Notes: generated by a model from the sequence alone, not told the origin. Shown: positions 44,084 through 53,122, counted from the stretch's first letter. The stretch: DNA of 64,000 bases from Massilia sp. YIM B02769 (GCF_030411995.1 NZ_JASNRC010000015.1:83349-147348), one strand, 5' to 3'. A program made the numbers and translations.

Positions 44084-44650
44084 ATGGCAATCAAAAGCGA
44101 TAAATGGATCCGCCGCATGGCGCAGGAAACCGGCATGATCGAGCCCTTCGAGCCGGGCCAGGTCCGCGAGGCCGACGGCCGCCGCATCATTTCCTACGGC
44201 ACCTCGTCTTACGGCTACGACATCCGTTGCGCCGATGAGTTCAAGGTCTTCACCAACATCAACAGCACGATCGTCGATCCGAAGAACTTCGATGAGAAGT
44301 CGTTTGTCGACATCAAGAGCGATGTCTGCATCATCCCGCCGAACTCGTTCGCGCTGGCGCGCACCATGGAATACTTCCGCATTCCGCGCAATGTGCTGAC
44401 CGTCTGCCTCGGCAAATCGACCTACGCGCGCTGCGGCATCATCGTCAACGTGACGCCGTTCGAACCTGAGTGGGAAGGCTATGTGACGCTGGAATTCTCG
44501 AACACGACGCCGCTGCCGGCCAAGATCTACGCGGGCGAAGGTTGTGCGCAGGTGCTGTTCTTCGAGTCGGATGAAGTTTGCGAAACGTCGTACAAGGACC
44601 GTGGCGGCAAGTACCAGGGGCAGCATGGCGTGACCTTGCCGAAGACCTGA
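44084..44650 (+). CDS. dcd: dCTP deaminase
   Basis: A 188-residue homotrimeric cytosolic enzyme converting dCTP to dUTP for thymidylate synthesis. Family segments visible are SDKWIRRMAQETGMIEPFEP, SSYGYDIRCADEFKVF, the active-site region LGKSTYARCGIIVNVTPFEP (with the conserved Arg-Cys-Gly) and PLPAKIYAGEGCAQVLFFES. Length is that of the family. thyA, which uses the dUMP made downstream of this step, lies 7 kb away. Confidence 0.95.
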   Translation: MAIKSDKWIRRMAQETGMIEPFEPGQVREADGRRIISYGTSSYGYDIRCADEFKVFTNINSTIVDPKNFDEKSFVDIKSDVCIIPPNSFALARTMEYFRIPRNVLTVCLGKSTYARCGIIVNVTPFEPEWEGYVTLEFSNTTPLPAKIYAGEGCAQVLFFESDEVCETSYKDRGGKYQGQHGVTLPKT

Positions 44651-44915
44651 TACGGTTTTTGAAGACAGGCGCCTGAATTCGTATCATATTGCGACGAGGG
44701 TGCTTGCCTGGCTAACGCAGGGTGGGCCGGGCCGCGCTAGGCACCTGTGCCCACGCGGTCTCACCGTTTGCATGTAGGTGCAGGTGAAGAGGCCCGAACG
44801 GCAAGCGTCGACGATGTGTGCAAATGCTCCGGTACGCAGAAGTACCATACCGCGTGGGCACAGGTGCCCACCCTACGAAAAACATCGCCGCGCATCCCGT
44901 AGCGATTTCAGCGAC
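44651..44915. repeat. Gap with nested inverted repeat, locus 7 (core GGGCAC type)
   Basis: The 327-base convergent gap between dcd and the decarboxylase gene holds no gene. It contains the long asymmetric left arm at 44718-44759 (CAGGGTGGGCCGGGCCGCGC, ending GTGCCCACGCGGT) and the right arm at 44850-44877 (CCGCGTGGGCAC-ag-GTGCCCACCCTACG). The left arm closely matches that of locus 6. A terminator follows at 44916. Confidence 0.85.
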
Positions 44916-44945
44916 AAAAAAAGAGGAGCCGGCGGCTCCTCTTTT
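44916..44945. terminator. Bidirectional intrinsic terminator
   Basis: A run of A, then GAGGAGCC-ggc-GGCTCCTC and TTTT. On the minus strand the stem is followed by seven T residues, making it a strong terminator for the decarboxylase gene. Confidence 0.9.
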
Positions 44946-44977
44946 CACATCAGGCTGTTATACCAATCAGTCCTGTC

Positions 44978-47233
44978 TCAGTCCTGCTTAACGCAATCCA
45001 CGAAGTACCCCAGCTTGCCATCGATCTCGCGCTTGACTAGCCCGTGCACGTCGGTCTCGAAGCCCGGGAAGCGCTCGTTGAAGTCGCGTGCGAAGCGCAG
45101 GTAATCCACGATGGTCTTGTTGAAGCGCTCGCCCGGAATCAGGAGCGGAATGCCCGGCGGATAAGGCGTCAGCAGGATCGCGGTGGTGCGGCCTTCCAGG
45201 TCCTCGATGGCCACGCGCTCGATGTCGCGGCGCGCCATCTTGGCGAAGGCGTCCGACGGCTTCATCGCCGGCACCATGTCCGACAAATACATCTCGGTGG
45301 TCAGGCGCGCCACGTCGTACTGCTTGTAGAAGGTGTGGATCTGCGTGCACAGGTCGCGCAGGCCGCGGTCTTCGTAGCGTGGGTTCGCCGAGGCGAACTG
45401 CGGCATCACCTGCCACATCGGCTTGTTGCGGTCGTAGTCGTCCTTGAACTGCTGAAGCGCGGTCACCAGGGTGTTCCAGCGGCCCTTGGTGATCCCGATC
45501 GTGAACATGATGAAGAACGAGTACAGGCCGCACTTCTCGATGATGACGCCGTGCTCGGCCAAGTACTTGGTGACGATCGAGGCCGGGATGCCGGTGTCGC
45601 CGAACTTGCCGTCCAGGGACAGGCCCGGCGTGACGATGGTCGACTTGATCGGATCGAGCATGTTGAAGCCTTCGGCCAGGTTGCCGAAGCCGTGCCAGTC
45701 GTCGTCGGCGTGGATCATCCAGTCCTTCTGCTCGCCGATGCCTTCCTCGCCCTTGACGTCCGGGCCCCAGACCTTGAACCACCAGTCGTCGCCGTATTCG
45801 GCGTCGACCTTCTTCATGGCGCGCCGGAAGTCCAGCGCTTCCAGGATCGACTCTTCCACCAGCGCGGTGCCGCCCGGCGCTTCCATCATGGCGGCGGCGA
45901 CGTCGCACGAGGCGATGATCGAGTACTGCGGCGAGGTCGAGGTGTGCATCAGGAAGGCTTCGTTGAAGGCGTCCTGGTCGAGCTTGACCGATTCCGATTC
46001 GCGCACCAGCACCTGCGAGGCCTGCGACAAACCGGCCAGCAGTTTATGGGTCGACTGGGTCGAGAAGATCATCGACTGCTTGGCGCGCGGGCGGTCGCGG
46101 CCGATCGCGTGCATGTTCTTGTAGAAGTCGTGGAAGGTCGCGTGCGGCAGCCAGGCTTCGTCGAAGTGCAGGGTGTCGATGCGGCCATCCAGCATCTCGC
46201 GCAGGACTTCCACGTTGTAGACCACGCCGTCGTAGGTCGACTGGGTGATGGTGAGGATGCGCGGCTTCTTGTCCTTGGCTTCGCGTGCGAACGGGTTGGC
46301 CTCGATCTTGCGGGCGATCGATTCGGGCGTGAACTCTTCCAGCGGAATCGGGCCGATGATGCCGAGGTTGTTCCGGGTCGGCATCAGGAACACGGGGATG
46401 GCGCCGCACATGATGATCGAGTGCAGGATCGACTTGTGGCAGTTACGGTCGACCACGACGATGTCGCCCGGGGCGACGGTCGAGTGCCAGACCATCTTGT
46501 TCGAAGTCGAGGTGCCGTTGGTCACGAAATAGCAGTGGTCGGCGCTGTAGATGCGCGCGGCGTTGCGCTCGGACTTGGCGACCGGACCCGTATGATCCAA
46601 TAACTGGCCCAGTTCCTCGACCGCGTTGCAGACGTCGGCGCGCAGCATGTTCTCGCCGAAGAACTGGTGGAACATCTGGCCGACCGGCGACTTCAGGAAG
46701 GCGACGCCGCCCGAGTGGCCGGGGCAGTGCCACGAGTAGGAGCCGTCATAGGCGTAGTTCACCAGCGCGCGGAAGAAGGGCGGCGCCAGCGAATCGAGGT
46801 AGGCCTTGGCTTCGCGGATGATGTGGCGCGCGACGAATTCCGGCGTGTCCTCGAACATGTGGATGAAGCCGTGCAGCTCCTTCAGGATGTCGTTCGGGAT
46901 GTGGCGCGAGGTGCGGGTCTCGCCGTAGATGTAGATCGGGATGTTCGAGTTCTTGTGACGGATCTCCTGCACGAAGGCGCGCAGGCGGGTCAGGGCGAAG
47001 TCGGTTTCCTCGAACGAGCCGCCGCCGAATTCCTCGTCGTCGATCGACAGCACGAAGGCCGAGGCGCGCGACTGCTGCTGGGCGAACTGCGACAGGTCGC
47101 CGTAGCTGGTCAGGCCCAGGACCTCCATGCCTTCTTTTTCCATCGCCGCGGCGAGCGCGCGAATGCCGAGACCGGACGTGTTCTCGGAACGGAAATCCTC
47201 GTCGATAATGACGATGGGGAAGCGAAATTTCAT
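44978..47233 (-). CDS. Arginine/lysine/ornithine decarboxylase (AdiA-type, PLP)
   Basis: A 751-residue cytosolic fold-type I decarboxylase. The N-terminal wing domain begins MKFRFPIVIIDEDFRSENTS; the PLP domain has PGHSGGVAF, ATFHD, FDEAWLPHA and the Schiff-base lysine in STQSTHKLLAG; the C-terminal domain has TPYPPGIPLLIPGERF. Length fits biodegradative arginine decarboxylase (about 755). Such enzymes consume protons in acid resistance and make polyamine precursors; which amino acid is used is uncertain. GGAG precedes ATG 47233. No partner antiporter is next to it. Confidence 0.92.
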   Translation of the reverse strand: MKFRFPIVIIDEDFRSENTSGLGIRALAAAMEKEGMEVLGLTSYGDLSQFAQQQSRASAFVLSIDDEEFGGGSFEETDFALTRLRAFVQEIRHKNSNIPIYIYGETRTSRHIPNDILKELHGFIHMFEDTPEFVARHIIREAKAYLDSLAPPFFRALVNYAYDGSYSWHCPGHSGGVAFLKSPVGQMFHQFFGENMLRADVCNAVEELGQLLDHTGPVAKSERNAARIYSADHCYFVTNGTSTSNKMVWHSTVAPGDIVVVDRNCHKSILHSIIMCGAIPVFLMPTRNNLGIIGPIPLEEFTPESIARKIEANPFAREAKDKKPRILTITQSTYDGVVYNVEVLREMLDGRIDTLHFDEAWLPHATFHDFYKNMHAIGRDRPRAKQSMIFSTQSTHKLLAGLSQASQVLVRESESVKLDQDAFNEAFLMHTSTSPQYSIIASCDVAAAMMEAPGGTALVEESILEALDFRRAMKKVDAEYGDDWWFKVWGPDVKGEEGIGEQKDWMIHADDDWHGFGNLAEGFNMLDPIKSTIVTPGLSLDGKFGDTGIPASIVTKYLAEHGVIIEKCGLYSFFIMFTIGITKGRWNTLVTALQQFKDDYDRNKPMWQVMPQFASANPRYEDRGLRDLCTQIHTFYKQYDVARLTTEMYLSDMVPAMKPSDAFAKMARRDIERVAIEDLEGRTTAILLTPYPPGIPLLIPGERFNKTIVDYLRFARDFNERFPGFETDVHGLVKREIDGKLGYFVDCVKQD

Positions 47234-47423
47234 TGACAGCTCCAATGCGAAGCGCCGTGGGGGCAGCCGCGTCGGGTTGACGCGGCCCGCTCACACGGCA
47301 CCGAAAAATAAGAAGCGGATTTTCGCAGAAAACCCGCTGTCCGGTGAACTTTTTTTGTTAGGGTAACCACATGCGCCGTGGGGCGGCGCACTCTAGCGGG
47401 CGGCAGCGCGGTTCAGCCGCAGT

Positions 47424-48062
47424 TCAGCCGCGTGTACGCCGTCCCAGGCCCTTCAGCAGCTCCACGCCGAGGATGGCGCCGAGGGCCGCGACGAAGGGCG
47501 CGGCCACCAGCGGCGTCGGCTCCACGTGCAGCCAGGCGAAGGCGCCGATGACGAGGCCGAAGGCGGCCACGGTGACGGTCGCGCCGAGCAGCCAGGTGCG
47601 GCGCGCCAGCAGCGCCACGGCCGCCAGCGAAATCGCGATCTGCTGCGCGACCGAGGCCAGCGACCACTGGCGGTGGCGGTGCAGCGCTTCCTCCGAGCGT
47701 GCGCTGAAGGCGGCCGACGAGGCTTCCCAGCGCTCGGCCTCGACCCGGATCTCGTCCTTCTCCTGCTGGTAGCGCAGCACCTCGGCGCGGTAATGCACGT
47801 GGTCGACGCCCGGCAGGTTGGTGGCCAGCTCCGCCAGGTTCTGCTTGTTCGACTTGGCCTGGTAATGGTTCCAGGCGTTGGCCGCGCTGGTCTTGTCGAT
47901 GGCGGCGCTGTTCTTCAGCAGGGCCGCCTCGTTGTAGCTGCTGTTGCCGATGAAGCCGAACAGGGTGCCGATGGTGGCCAGGATCGCGATCAGCACCGCC
48001 ACCTTGCCGGCAAAGCCGTCGCCGCCGCGGGAAGCCGGGGCCGGGAGGGTCGACATGCTCAT
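47424..48062 (-). CDS. DUF4337 family membrane protein
   Basis: A 212-residue inner-membrane protein of the DUF4337 family, function unknown. One N-terminal helix (about 20-42, VAVLIAILATIGTLFGFIGN), a helical middle with AANAWNHYQAKSNKQNLAEL, then two or three C-terminal helices (near 135-205). The start overlaps the folA stop (ATGA), so it is coupled to folA; a second ATG two codons later is also possible. Confidence 0.85.
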   Translation of the reverse strand: MSMSTLPAPASRGGDGFAGKVAVLIAILATIGTLFGFIGNSSYNEAALLKNSAAIDKTSAANAWNHYQAKSNKQNLAELATNLPGVDHVHYRAEVLRYQQEKDEIRVEAERWEASSAAFSARSEEALHRHRQWSLASVAQQIAISLAAVALLARRTWLLGATVTVAAFGLVIGAFAWLHVEPTPLVAAPFVAALGAILGVELLKGLGRRTRG

Positions 48063-48550
48063 GCCGGCTTCCTGCGTTCGTAGGTGACGAAGGCGTAGCC
48101 GTAGCCCTTGGCCTCGGAATGGTGTTCCTCGCGCGCGGTCTCAACCCAGACGGCGGGGTCGATGGCGGGGAAGAAGGTGTCGCAATCGAAGCTGTGGTCG
48201 ATCTCGGTGACGATCATGCGGTCGGCCTTCTCCAGTGCCGCCGCGAAGATCTGGGCGCCGCCGATGATGCTGGCTTCGTCGCCTTGTACCTGCGCGATGG
48301 CCTCCTCCAGCGAGCTGACGGCGTCGACGCCCTCGTGGCGCCAGTCGGCGTTGCGGGTGACGACGATGTTCTGGCGGCCCGGGAGCGGGCGGCCGATCGA
48401 ATCGAAGGTCTTGCGGCCCATGATGATCGGGCGGCCGAGCGTGACGCGTTTAAAGTGCGCCAGGTCTTCGGGCAGGTGCCAGGGCAGCTGGTTGTTGACG
48501 CCGATGCCACGCTGCGCGTCGATGGCGACGACCATGGTGAGGCGGGTCAT
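48059..48550 (-). CDS. folA: Dihydrofolate reductase
   Basis: A 163-residue cytosolic enzyme reducing dihydrofolate to tetrahydrofolate with NADPH. Family landmarks are VVAIDAQRGIGVNNQLPWHL, PEDLAHFKRVTLG, IIMGRKTFDSIGRPLPGR, and IIGGAQIFAAAL, with the catalytic Asp/Glu position in LPEDLAHFK. The start at 48550 (MTRLTMVVAIDA) is chosen over an upstream in-frame start that adds non-conserved residues. thyA is 2.7 kb away on the same strand but not in the same operon. Confidence 0.96.
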   Translation of the reverse strand: MTRLTMVVAIDAQRGIGVNNQLPWHLPEDLAHFKRVTLGRPIIMGRKTFDSIGRPLPGRQNIVVTRNADWRHEGVDAVSSLEEAIAQVQGDEASIIGGAQIFAAALEKADRMIVTEIDHSFDCDTFFPAIDPAVWVETAREEHHSEAKGYGYAFVTYERRKPA

Positions 48551-48778
48551 GGGCTGACCGCCTGCGTCGTGGAGAGGGGAAAAAGGGCGCGCATGGTGTG
48601 ATTCCTTGTTGCAATGCAATGAAGTCGGCAGATGGTGTCGCGACTTGGGCTGTCTGTCAAGATTTTGGAAGGAATGTGCGTGATTTCAGCCACTTGCATC
48701 GCTCGGGAAGCTGTGCGCGCTCGGCACGTTGATTGCTGCCCCATGGAACGCTTGCTGTCTTACCGAGGGGAGCAGGCC

Positions 48779-49431
48779 ATGGGGAAAAAGGCGATCAAGG
48801 CGGCCGGCCGCGCGCAGGTGTTCAAGCAGGCAAGCGAAGCAGAGGTCCTTTACGTGGTCGTGTTCGTCCAGCTGTTCGTTGCCGCAGCCGCGGTCTTTTT
48901 CCCGGAGTTGCTGACGTTCGACGGCGCCTGGCTGGTGGTGCCGGGATTTTGCGTCGGCACGGTTGCGTTGTACTTCCTGTGCTATTTCCAGCAGGTCGTC
49001 ATCGAAGGCAGCTTCGTCCAGGTCAGGAGTACCGCCACGTTCTTTCGCTGGGGCCATTTCGATGTGGGCGACGTCCAGGGGTACGACGCCTGTCCGTGGC
49101 CAGCGACGCGGAGGTCCAGGCTTTCATCGTTTCGTTCAAGCCGGCGCAAGAACGCTCCTGGAAGCGGATCCGCCTCGTGGCCAGCACGAGTGCAGGTGAG
49201 AACAAAGGTATCGATGCGCCTGTCATGCTTGCGTTCATGCGCGCCGTGACCTGCGTACAGCCGGATATCAAGGTCGAGAACCTGCCGCCGGGTTATCGCG
49301 GCGCGCTGGCGCCGCCGCCGCCACTTCCTGCGCCGCCTGCGCCGCCCAGCCGCGGCAAGACACGCAAGCGCAAGCAGGCTGCCGCGGCGGATCGGGCAAA
49401 CAGGGACCGCCGCTCCAAAGTGAAGCTGTGA
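48779..49431 (+). pseudogene. Frameshifted two-helix membrane protein gene
   Basis: From ATG 48779, preceded by GAGGGGAGC, one frame encodes a basic start (MGKKAIKAAGRAQVFKQ), two membrane helices (VVVFVQLFVAAAAVFFPELL; VVPGFCVGTVALYFLCYFQQ) and a soluble start up to HFDVGDVQGYDA near 49088. There the sense switches by one base to the other frame, which continues LSVASDAEVQAFIVSFKPAQ, RIRLVASTSAGENKGID and a Pro-rich, Lys/Arg-rich tail to the stop at 49431. Together they would make a protein of about 217 residues. It is either a recent frameshift mutation or a sequencing error. I do not recognise the family. Confidence 0.7.
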
Positions 49432-49446
49432 GCGGTCGTCAGACGC

Positions 49447-50190
49447 TCACATGCGATCGAACAGGCCGCTGCCGTCCCAGCGCGGCAAGGTGACGGTCGT
49501 GCGAGCCGGGACGGCCTTGGCTGCATGGTCTGCGCCGAGTCTGGCCAGCAAGCGCGGGAAGGCGCGGCAGTAGCTGGACTGGATCCCCGCCACCCGGGCC
49601 AGGCGGGCGTAATCGATGACGTGGCCAGGCGGCACCGCATCCAGCACCGTCATCACCCGTTCGCGCCAGTCGTCGGACCAGGCCGGCAGGCGCTCGTCCA
49701 GCTGCATGATCGTGTCGCCCGCAACGACAGTGCCACTTGCGATCACGCGTGCCAGCATCCCGCGCCGGCTTCCCAACGCAGCGGCCAGGCCGCGGCGCTG
49801 GAGGTCGAGCTGGCCGCAGGCCTCGCACTGGAACATCAAACGGATGCGTACTGCATCGCCAAGCTGGAGAACCGTGCCGGAAGTGAGACTGGCCGTATCG
49901 ACATCGAGCAGCAAATTCTCGCGCAGCGCGTGCGCAGGAAGATCGAATGCCTCGTAAGCCGAGGCGCTGGCAAGCAGCAGCTGGCGCGGCGAAAACGAGT
50001 CCGCATGGATATCGTCAGCTAGTCCGACACCCCCGACAGCGAAGGCCCGTTCGACGCGGATCGGCGTTGCAGCGTGGCGTGCTCGGACCCAGAGTCCGCA
50101 AATGGCACCGAGCTCAACAGCGCCGTGGGTCAGGAAAGGCGAAAGACGGTTGCCGTCATGTGAGCCGGGATTGTGGTGGAGTGGGCGCAT
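49447..50190 (-). CDS. MOSC-domain protein with alkyltransferase-like C-terminal domain
   Basis: A 247-residue soluble protein. Residues about 15-160 resemble a MOSC domain, a sulfur- or molybdenum-cofactor-carrying fold: VGGVGLADDIHADSFSPRQL, RENLLLDV, FQCEACGQLD and RGMLARVIASGTVVAGDTI, with a Cys pair at CEAC. Residues about 175-247 (RVMTVLDAVPPGHVIDYARL, ARVAGIQSSYCRAFPRLL) resemble the winged-helix DNA-binding half of O6-alkylguanine transferase/ATL proteins, but the PCHR active-site motif is missing. Joining these two domains is uncommon. Function unknown. Confidence 0.75.
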   Translation of the reverse strand: MRPLHHNPGSHDGNRLSPFLTHGAVELGAICGLWVRARHAATPIRVERAFAVGGVGLADDIHADSFSPRQLLLASASAYEAFDLPAHALRENLLLDVDTASLTSGTVLQLGDAVRIRLMFQCEACGQLDLQRRGLAAALGSRRGMLARVIASGTVVAGDTIMQLDERLPAWSDDWRERVMTVLDAVPPGHVIDYARLARVAGIQSSYCRAFPRLLARLGADHAAKAVPARTTVTLPRWDGSGLFDRM

Positions 50191-50223
50191 TAACGAAACT
50201 GTCTCTCAGCAACTTGCCATGCT

Positions 50224-51084
50224 TCAGAGGCGGATCGCAATCGTGTGAATGGAAGAAGGGACAATCTGTTCCGAGTACAGTTGGGTCCCTTTAGGCGACG
50301 CGAGTTCGTTATAAATCAGCCCAGCGCCGAGCGCTCTTATTTTTCCAACGAGTTCAGGCGAATCAGCCGGAAAATCAATGCGTCTTACATTCATCGGCGT
50401 CGGCCTGAAATGCCGAATCATGGTCGCTTCGATCGCTTCGACGACGTCCGGGAACGGCAGCACAGGAGGTTCAAGTTCCGATGGACGGTAGAGGACGATG
50501 GAAATCGACCGGCGGCTAGGTCGTCGATTTTGATTGGCGAGCAATTTCTGAAGCTTCTCATGACCTTCTCCCAGTCGATCTGGCGCTTCGCGGGCTTCGG
50601 CTTTGGCAATGCCGATATATTCCACTTTTAGCGGAATGAGGGGCGCATTTTCGGCATATAAAGTGAGGAAGGATAGATCGCATACGTGTATATTCGGTCC
50701 GAAGCCGCGCTTGATGAACGCGAAGGAATCCGGATACAGGCCATAGGTAGCGCTCTTTACCTCATCGATTGACAAGTAGGGCAAACGAAATACTACTTCA
50801 TGTCTGCTGACTTCGCCGGGCATGAGCTCGAGCTCGAGCATTGCCGAGAAGTGATCGCTGGACAGAAGGCGAACCGAGTCAGGGATGACCTCGGGTCGCG
50901 TATGGGACGTAAGGCAGTAAATCCGAAATTTGCCGAACTCGCCTTCGAGGAATAATCTGTGATCGTTTGAGACCTGAATGACTTTGAGTTCGTCGAGCAT
51001 GCCCTTTTCTCGACCAAACTCTTCGATATACGAAGGATCGAGCAGAGTTGCAGGGCCGGATTCAAAACAAAGTATTCTGGACAT
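50224..51084 (-). CDS. Low-GC protein with a GIY-YIG-like C-terminal half
   Basis: A 286-residue protein I cannot assign firmly. The first 135 residues match nothing I recognise. From residue 139 there is a pattern like the GIY-YIG fold: FLTLY, 12 residues later EYIGIAKA (Tyr156-Gly158), then DRLGEGHEKLQKLLANQ (Arg170, His175), a strand SISIVLYRP, and EAIEATMIRHFRPTPMN (Glu219, Asn232), matching the order YIG-Arg-Glu-Asn of the nuclease core. GAGGATAATC precedes the ATG. GC content is well below its neighbours, so it is probably acquired. It could be a nuclease or a non-catalytic relative. Confidence 0.55.
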   Translation of the reverse strand: MSRILCFESGPATLLDPSYIEEFGREKGMLDELKVIQVSNDHRLFLEGEFGKFRIYCLTSHTRPEVIPDSVRLLSSDHFSAMLELELMPGEVSRHEVVFRLPYLSIDEVKSATYGLYPDSFAFIKRGFGPNIHVCDLSFLTLYAENAPLIPLKVEYIGIAKAEAREAPDRLGEGHEKLQKLLANQNRRPSRRSISIVLYRPSELEPPVLPFPDVVEAIEATMIRHFRPTPMNVRRIDFPADSPELVGKIRALGAGLIYNELASPKGTQLYSEQIVPSSIHTIAIRL

Positions 51085-51201
51085 GATTATCCTCGGCAGT
51101 TGCGTCCTATTAAACCATTCTTTCCGGATCGGTCGCTAGCGACTATCCGACGCGCATTGATAGTCTAGATAGATGTCGGCGTACAGGCGTGCCCAAGCTA
51201 C

Positions 51202-51996
51202 TCAGACCGCGACCGGTGCCTTGATACCCGCGTGCGAATGGTAATCGACGACCTCGAAGTCCTCGAAGCGGTAATCGAACAGCGAATCCGGCTTGCGCTT
51301 GATGACCAGCTTCGGCAGCGGCAGCGGCTCGCGCGAGAGCTGCAATTCGGCCTGCTCGAGGTGGTTCGAATACAGGTGGCAGTCGCCGCCGGTCCAGACG
51401 AAGTCGCCCACCTCCAGGCCGGCCTGCTGGGCCATCATGTGGGTCAGCAGCGCGTACGAGGCGATGTTGAAGGGTACGCCCAGGAAGATGTCGGCGCTGC
51501 GCTGGTACAGCTGGCAGGACAGCTTGCCGTCGGCGACGTAGAACTGGAACAGCGCGTGGCAGGGCGGCAGCTTCATCTGCGGGATGTCGGCCACGTTCCA
51601 GGCCGAGACAATCATGCGGCGCGAGTCCGGGGTGGTCTTGATCTGCTCCATCACCTGGGCGATCTGGTCGATGTGCTCGCCGTTCGGCGCCGGCCAGTTG
51701 CGCCACTGGTAGCCGTAGATCGGACCGAGGTCGCCGTTGGCGTCGGCCCATTCGTCCCAGATCGAGACGCCGTTGTCCTTCAGGTAGGCGATGTTGGTCG
51801 AACCCTGGAGGAACCAGATCAGTTCATGGATGATGGACTTCAGGTGCACCTTCTTGGTGGTCACCAGCGGAAAGCCTTCCTGCAGGTCGAAGCGCATCTG
51901 GTGGCCGAACACGGACAGGGTGCCGGTGCCGGTGCGGTCGGTTTTATGGGCGCCGTGCTCTTTCACATGGCGCATGAAGTCGAGGTATTGGCGCAT
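51202..51996 (-). CDS. thyA: Thymidylate synthase
   Basis: A 264-residue cytosolic enzyme methylating dUMP to dTMP using methylene-tetrahydrofolate. Motifs are DRTGTGTLSVFGHQMRFDLQ, the catalytic Cys in LPPCHALFQFYV, RSADIFLGVPFNIASYALL and GDCHLYSNHLEQ. The length equals E. coli ThyA. It works with the folA product encoded nearby. No gene or clear signal is seen in the 117 bases separating its stop from the preceding low-GC gene. Confidence 0.97.
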   Translation of the reverse strand: MRQYLDFMRHVKEHGAHKTDRTGTGTLSVFGHQMRFDLQEGFPLVTTKKVHLKSIIHELIWFLQGSTNIAYLKDNGVSIWDEWADANGDLGPIYGYQWRNWPAPNGEHIDQIAQVMEQIKTTPDSRRMIVSAWNVADIPQMKLPPCHALFQFYVADGKLSCQLYQRSADIFLGVPFNIASYALLTHMMAQQAGLEVGDFVWTGGDCHLYSNHLEQAELQLSREPLPLPKLVIKRKPDSLFDYRFEDFEVVDYHSHAGIKAPVAV

Positions 51997-52030
51997 CGCG
52001 ATCCTTCAGGAGAAAACCCGGCATTGTAAC

Positions 52031-53122
52031 TTATACAGGCGTACGCAGCTCCGCCGCCAGCAAGCCCAGGGCGCCGACGATTTTGTCGTCCGCGGTATTG
52101 AGCAGATTATCGCCGACATACAGCTCGAAGTAGCTGGTGTCGGGCAGCACGCCGTGGTTGATGCGGTTGAACAGCCAGATGCCGTGGCGTTCGGCGAGCG
52201 TGTCGCGGGTGGCGAGGGCGCGTTCGCGGCTCACCGGCAGGTGCAGGTGCAGCATGTTGGCGGCCGGCCGTGCCGGGTTCACGCGGATCTCGGGATGCGC
52301 ACGCAGGGCTTCGTACAGGAACTCGGTGCGCTTGAAATAAGCTGGCATGGCGGCCAGGCACTCGTCGAACCCCATCGCGGCGGCCACGATGTAGGGGGAG
52401 CGGTGGATGACGTTGCCGCCCTGGCGCCGGAACCACTCGGCGGCACGGGCGACGAAGGCCTGGCTGCCGGCCAGCATGGCGCCACCCAGGCCGCCGATGC
52501 CCTTGTACAGCGACACATACACCGAATCGAAACCGGCGGCGATCGCGTCGACCGGCTTGCCGTAGCCGGCGGCCGTCTCCCACAAACGGGCGCCGTCCAT
52601 GTGCAGGTGGATGCCGCGCGCCCGGCAGTGCGCCTTGATCGCTTCGAGCCCGTCCCAGGCCGGCACCTGGCCGCCGATCTCGCGCATCGGCAGCTCCAGT
52701 CCGACGGCGGCCAGGCGGTCGGGAATCGCTTCCAGGTCGTTCACCGTGAAGGGGCGGTGGCGGTCGCCGACCTGCAGGGCGTCGAAGTGGCCGAGCAGCT
52801 GGTAGTTGGAACGTTCGTGCACGAAGATGTGCGAGGTCGGATGCAGGGCCACCGGGGCGTTGGCGCGGTCCATGCTGGCCAGGCGCAGGGCGGTGACCTG
52901 GGTCATGGTGCCGCTGATGCAGAACACGGCGGCCTCGAAGCCGAGCAGGGCGGCGATTTTCTTTTCGAAGGAGTCGATCAGGGCGCCGCTGCCGTAGACG
53001 TCGTGCTCGACGTCGTTGGCCTCGCACCAGGCGGCCATGGCGGCGTAGGTCTCGGCTGGGGTGCGGGCGCGGTGGCCGGGGAAGACGGTATGGCAGCGGC
53101 GGATCAGGTCGGCGTCGGTCAA
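52031..53122 (-). CDS. Threonine aldolase family PLP enzyme
   Basis: A 363-residue fold-type I PLP enzyme of the threonine-aldolase/beta-eliminating-lyase family, which would split threonine to glycine and acetaldehyde or act on a similar beta-hydroxy amino acid. Landmarks are DVYGSGALIDSFEKKIAALL, CISGTMTQVTALRL, LHMDGARLWETAAGYG and the PLP lysine in YVSLYKGIGGLGGAML. The family usually has a DGAR-type motif, which is present. No ATG fits; TTG at 53122 is chosen because GGAG lies 6 bases upstream. Substrate not determined. Confidence 0.85.
   Translation of the reverse strand: MTDADLIRRCHTVFPGHRARTPAETYAAMAAWCEANDVEHDVYGSGALIDSFEKKIAALLGFEAAVFCISGTMTQVTALRLASMDRANAPVALHPTSHIFVHERSNYQLLGHFDALQVGDRHRPFTVNDLEAIPDRLAAVGLELPMREIGGQVPAWDGLEAIKAHCRARGIHLHMDGARLWETAAGYGKPVDAIAAGFDSVYVSLYKGIGGLGGAMLAGSQAFVARAAEWFRRQGGNVIHRSPYIVAAAMGFDECLAAMPAYFKRTEFLYEALRAHPEIRVNPARPAANMLHLHLPVSRERALATRDTLAERHGIWLFNRINHGVLPDTSYFELYVGDNLLNTADDKIVGALGLLAAELRTPV

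Noticed and set aside
47310..47360. Imperfect hairpin and T run upstream of the decarboxylase gene
   Set aside because: The T run is about 13 bases from the stem and in the wrong direction for the folA unit; too weak to call a terminator or riboswitch.
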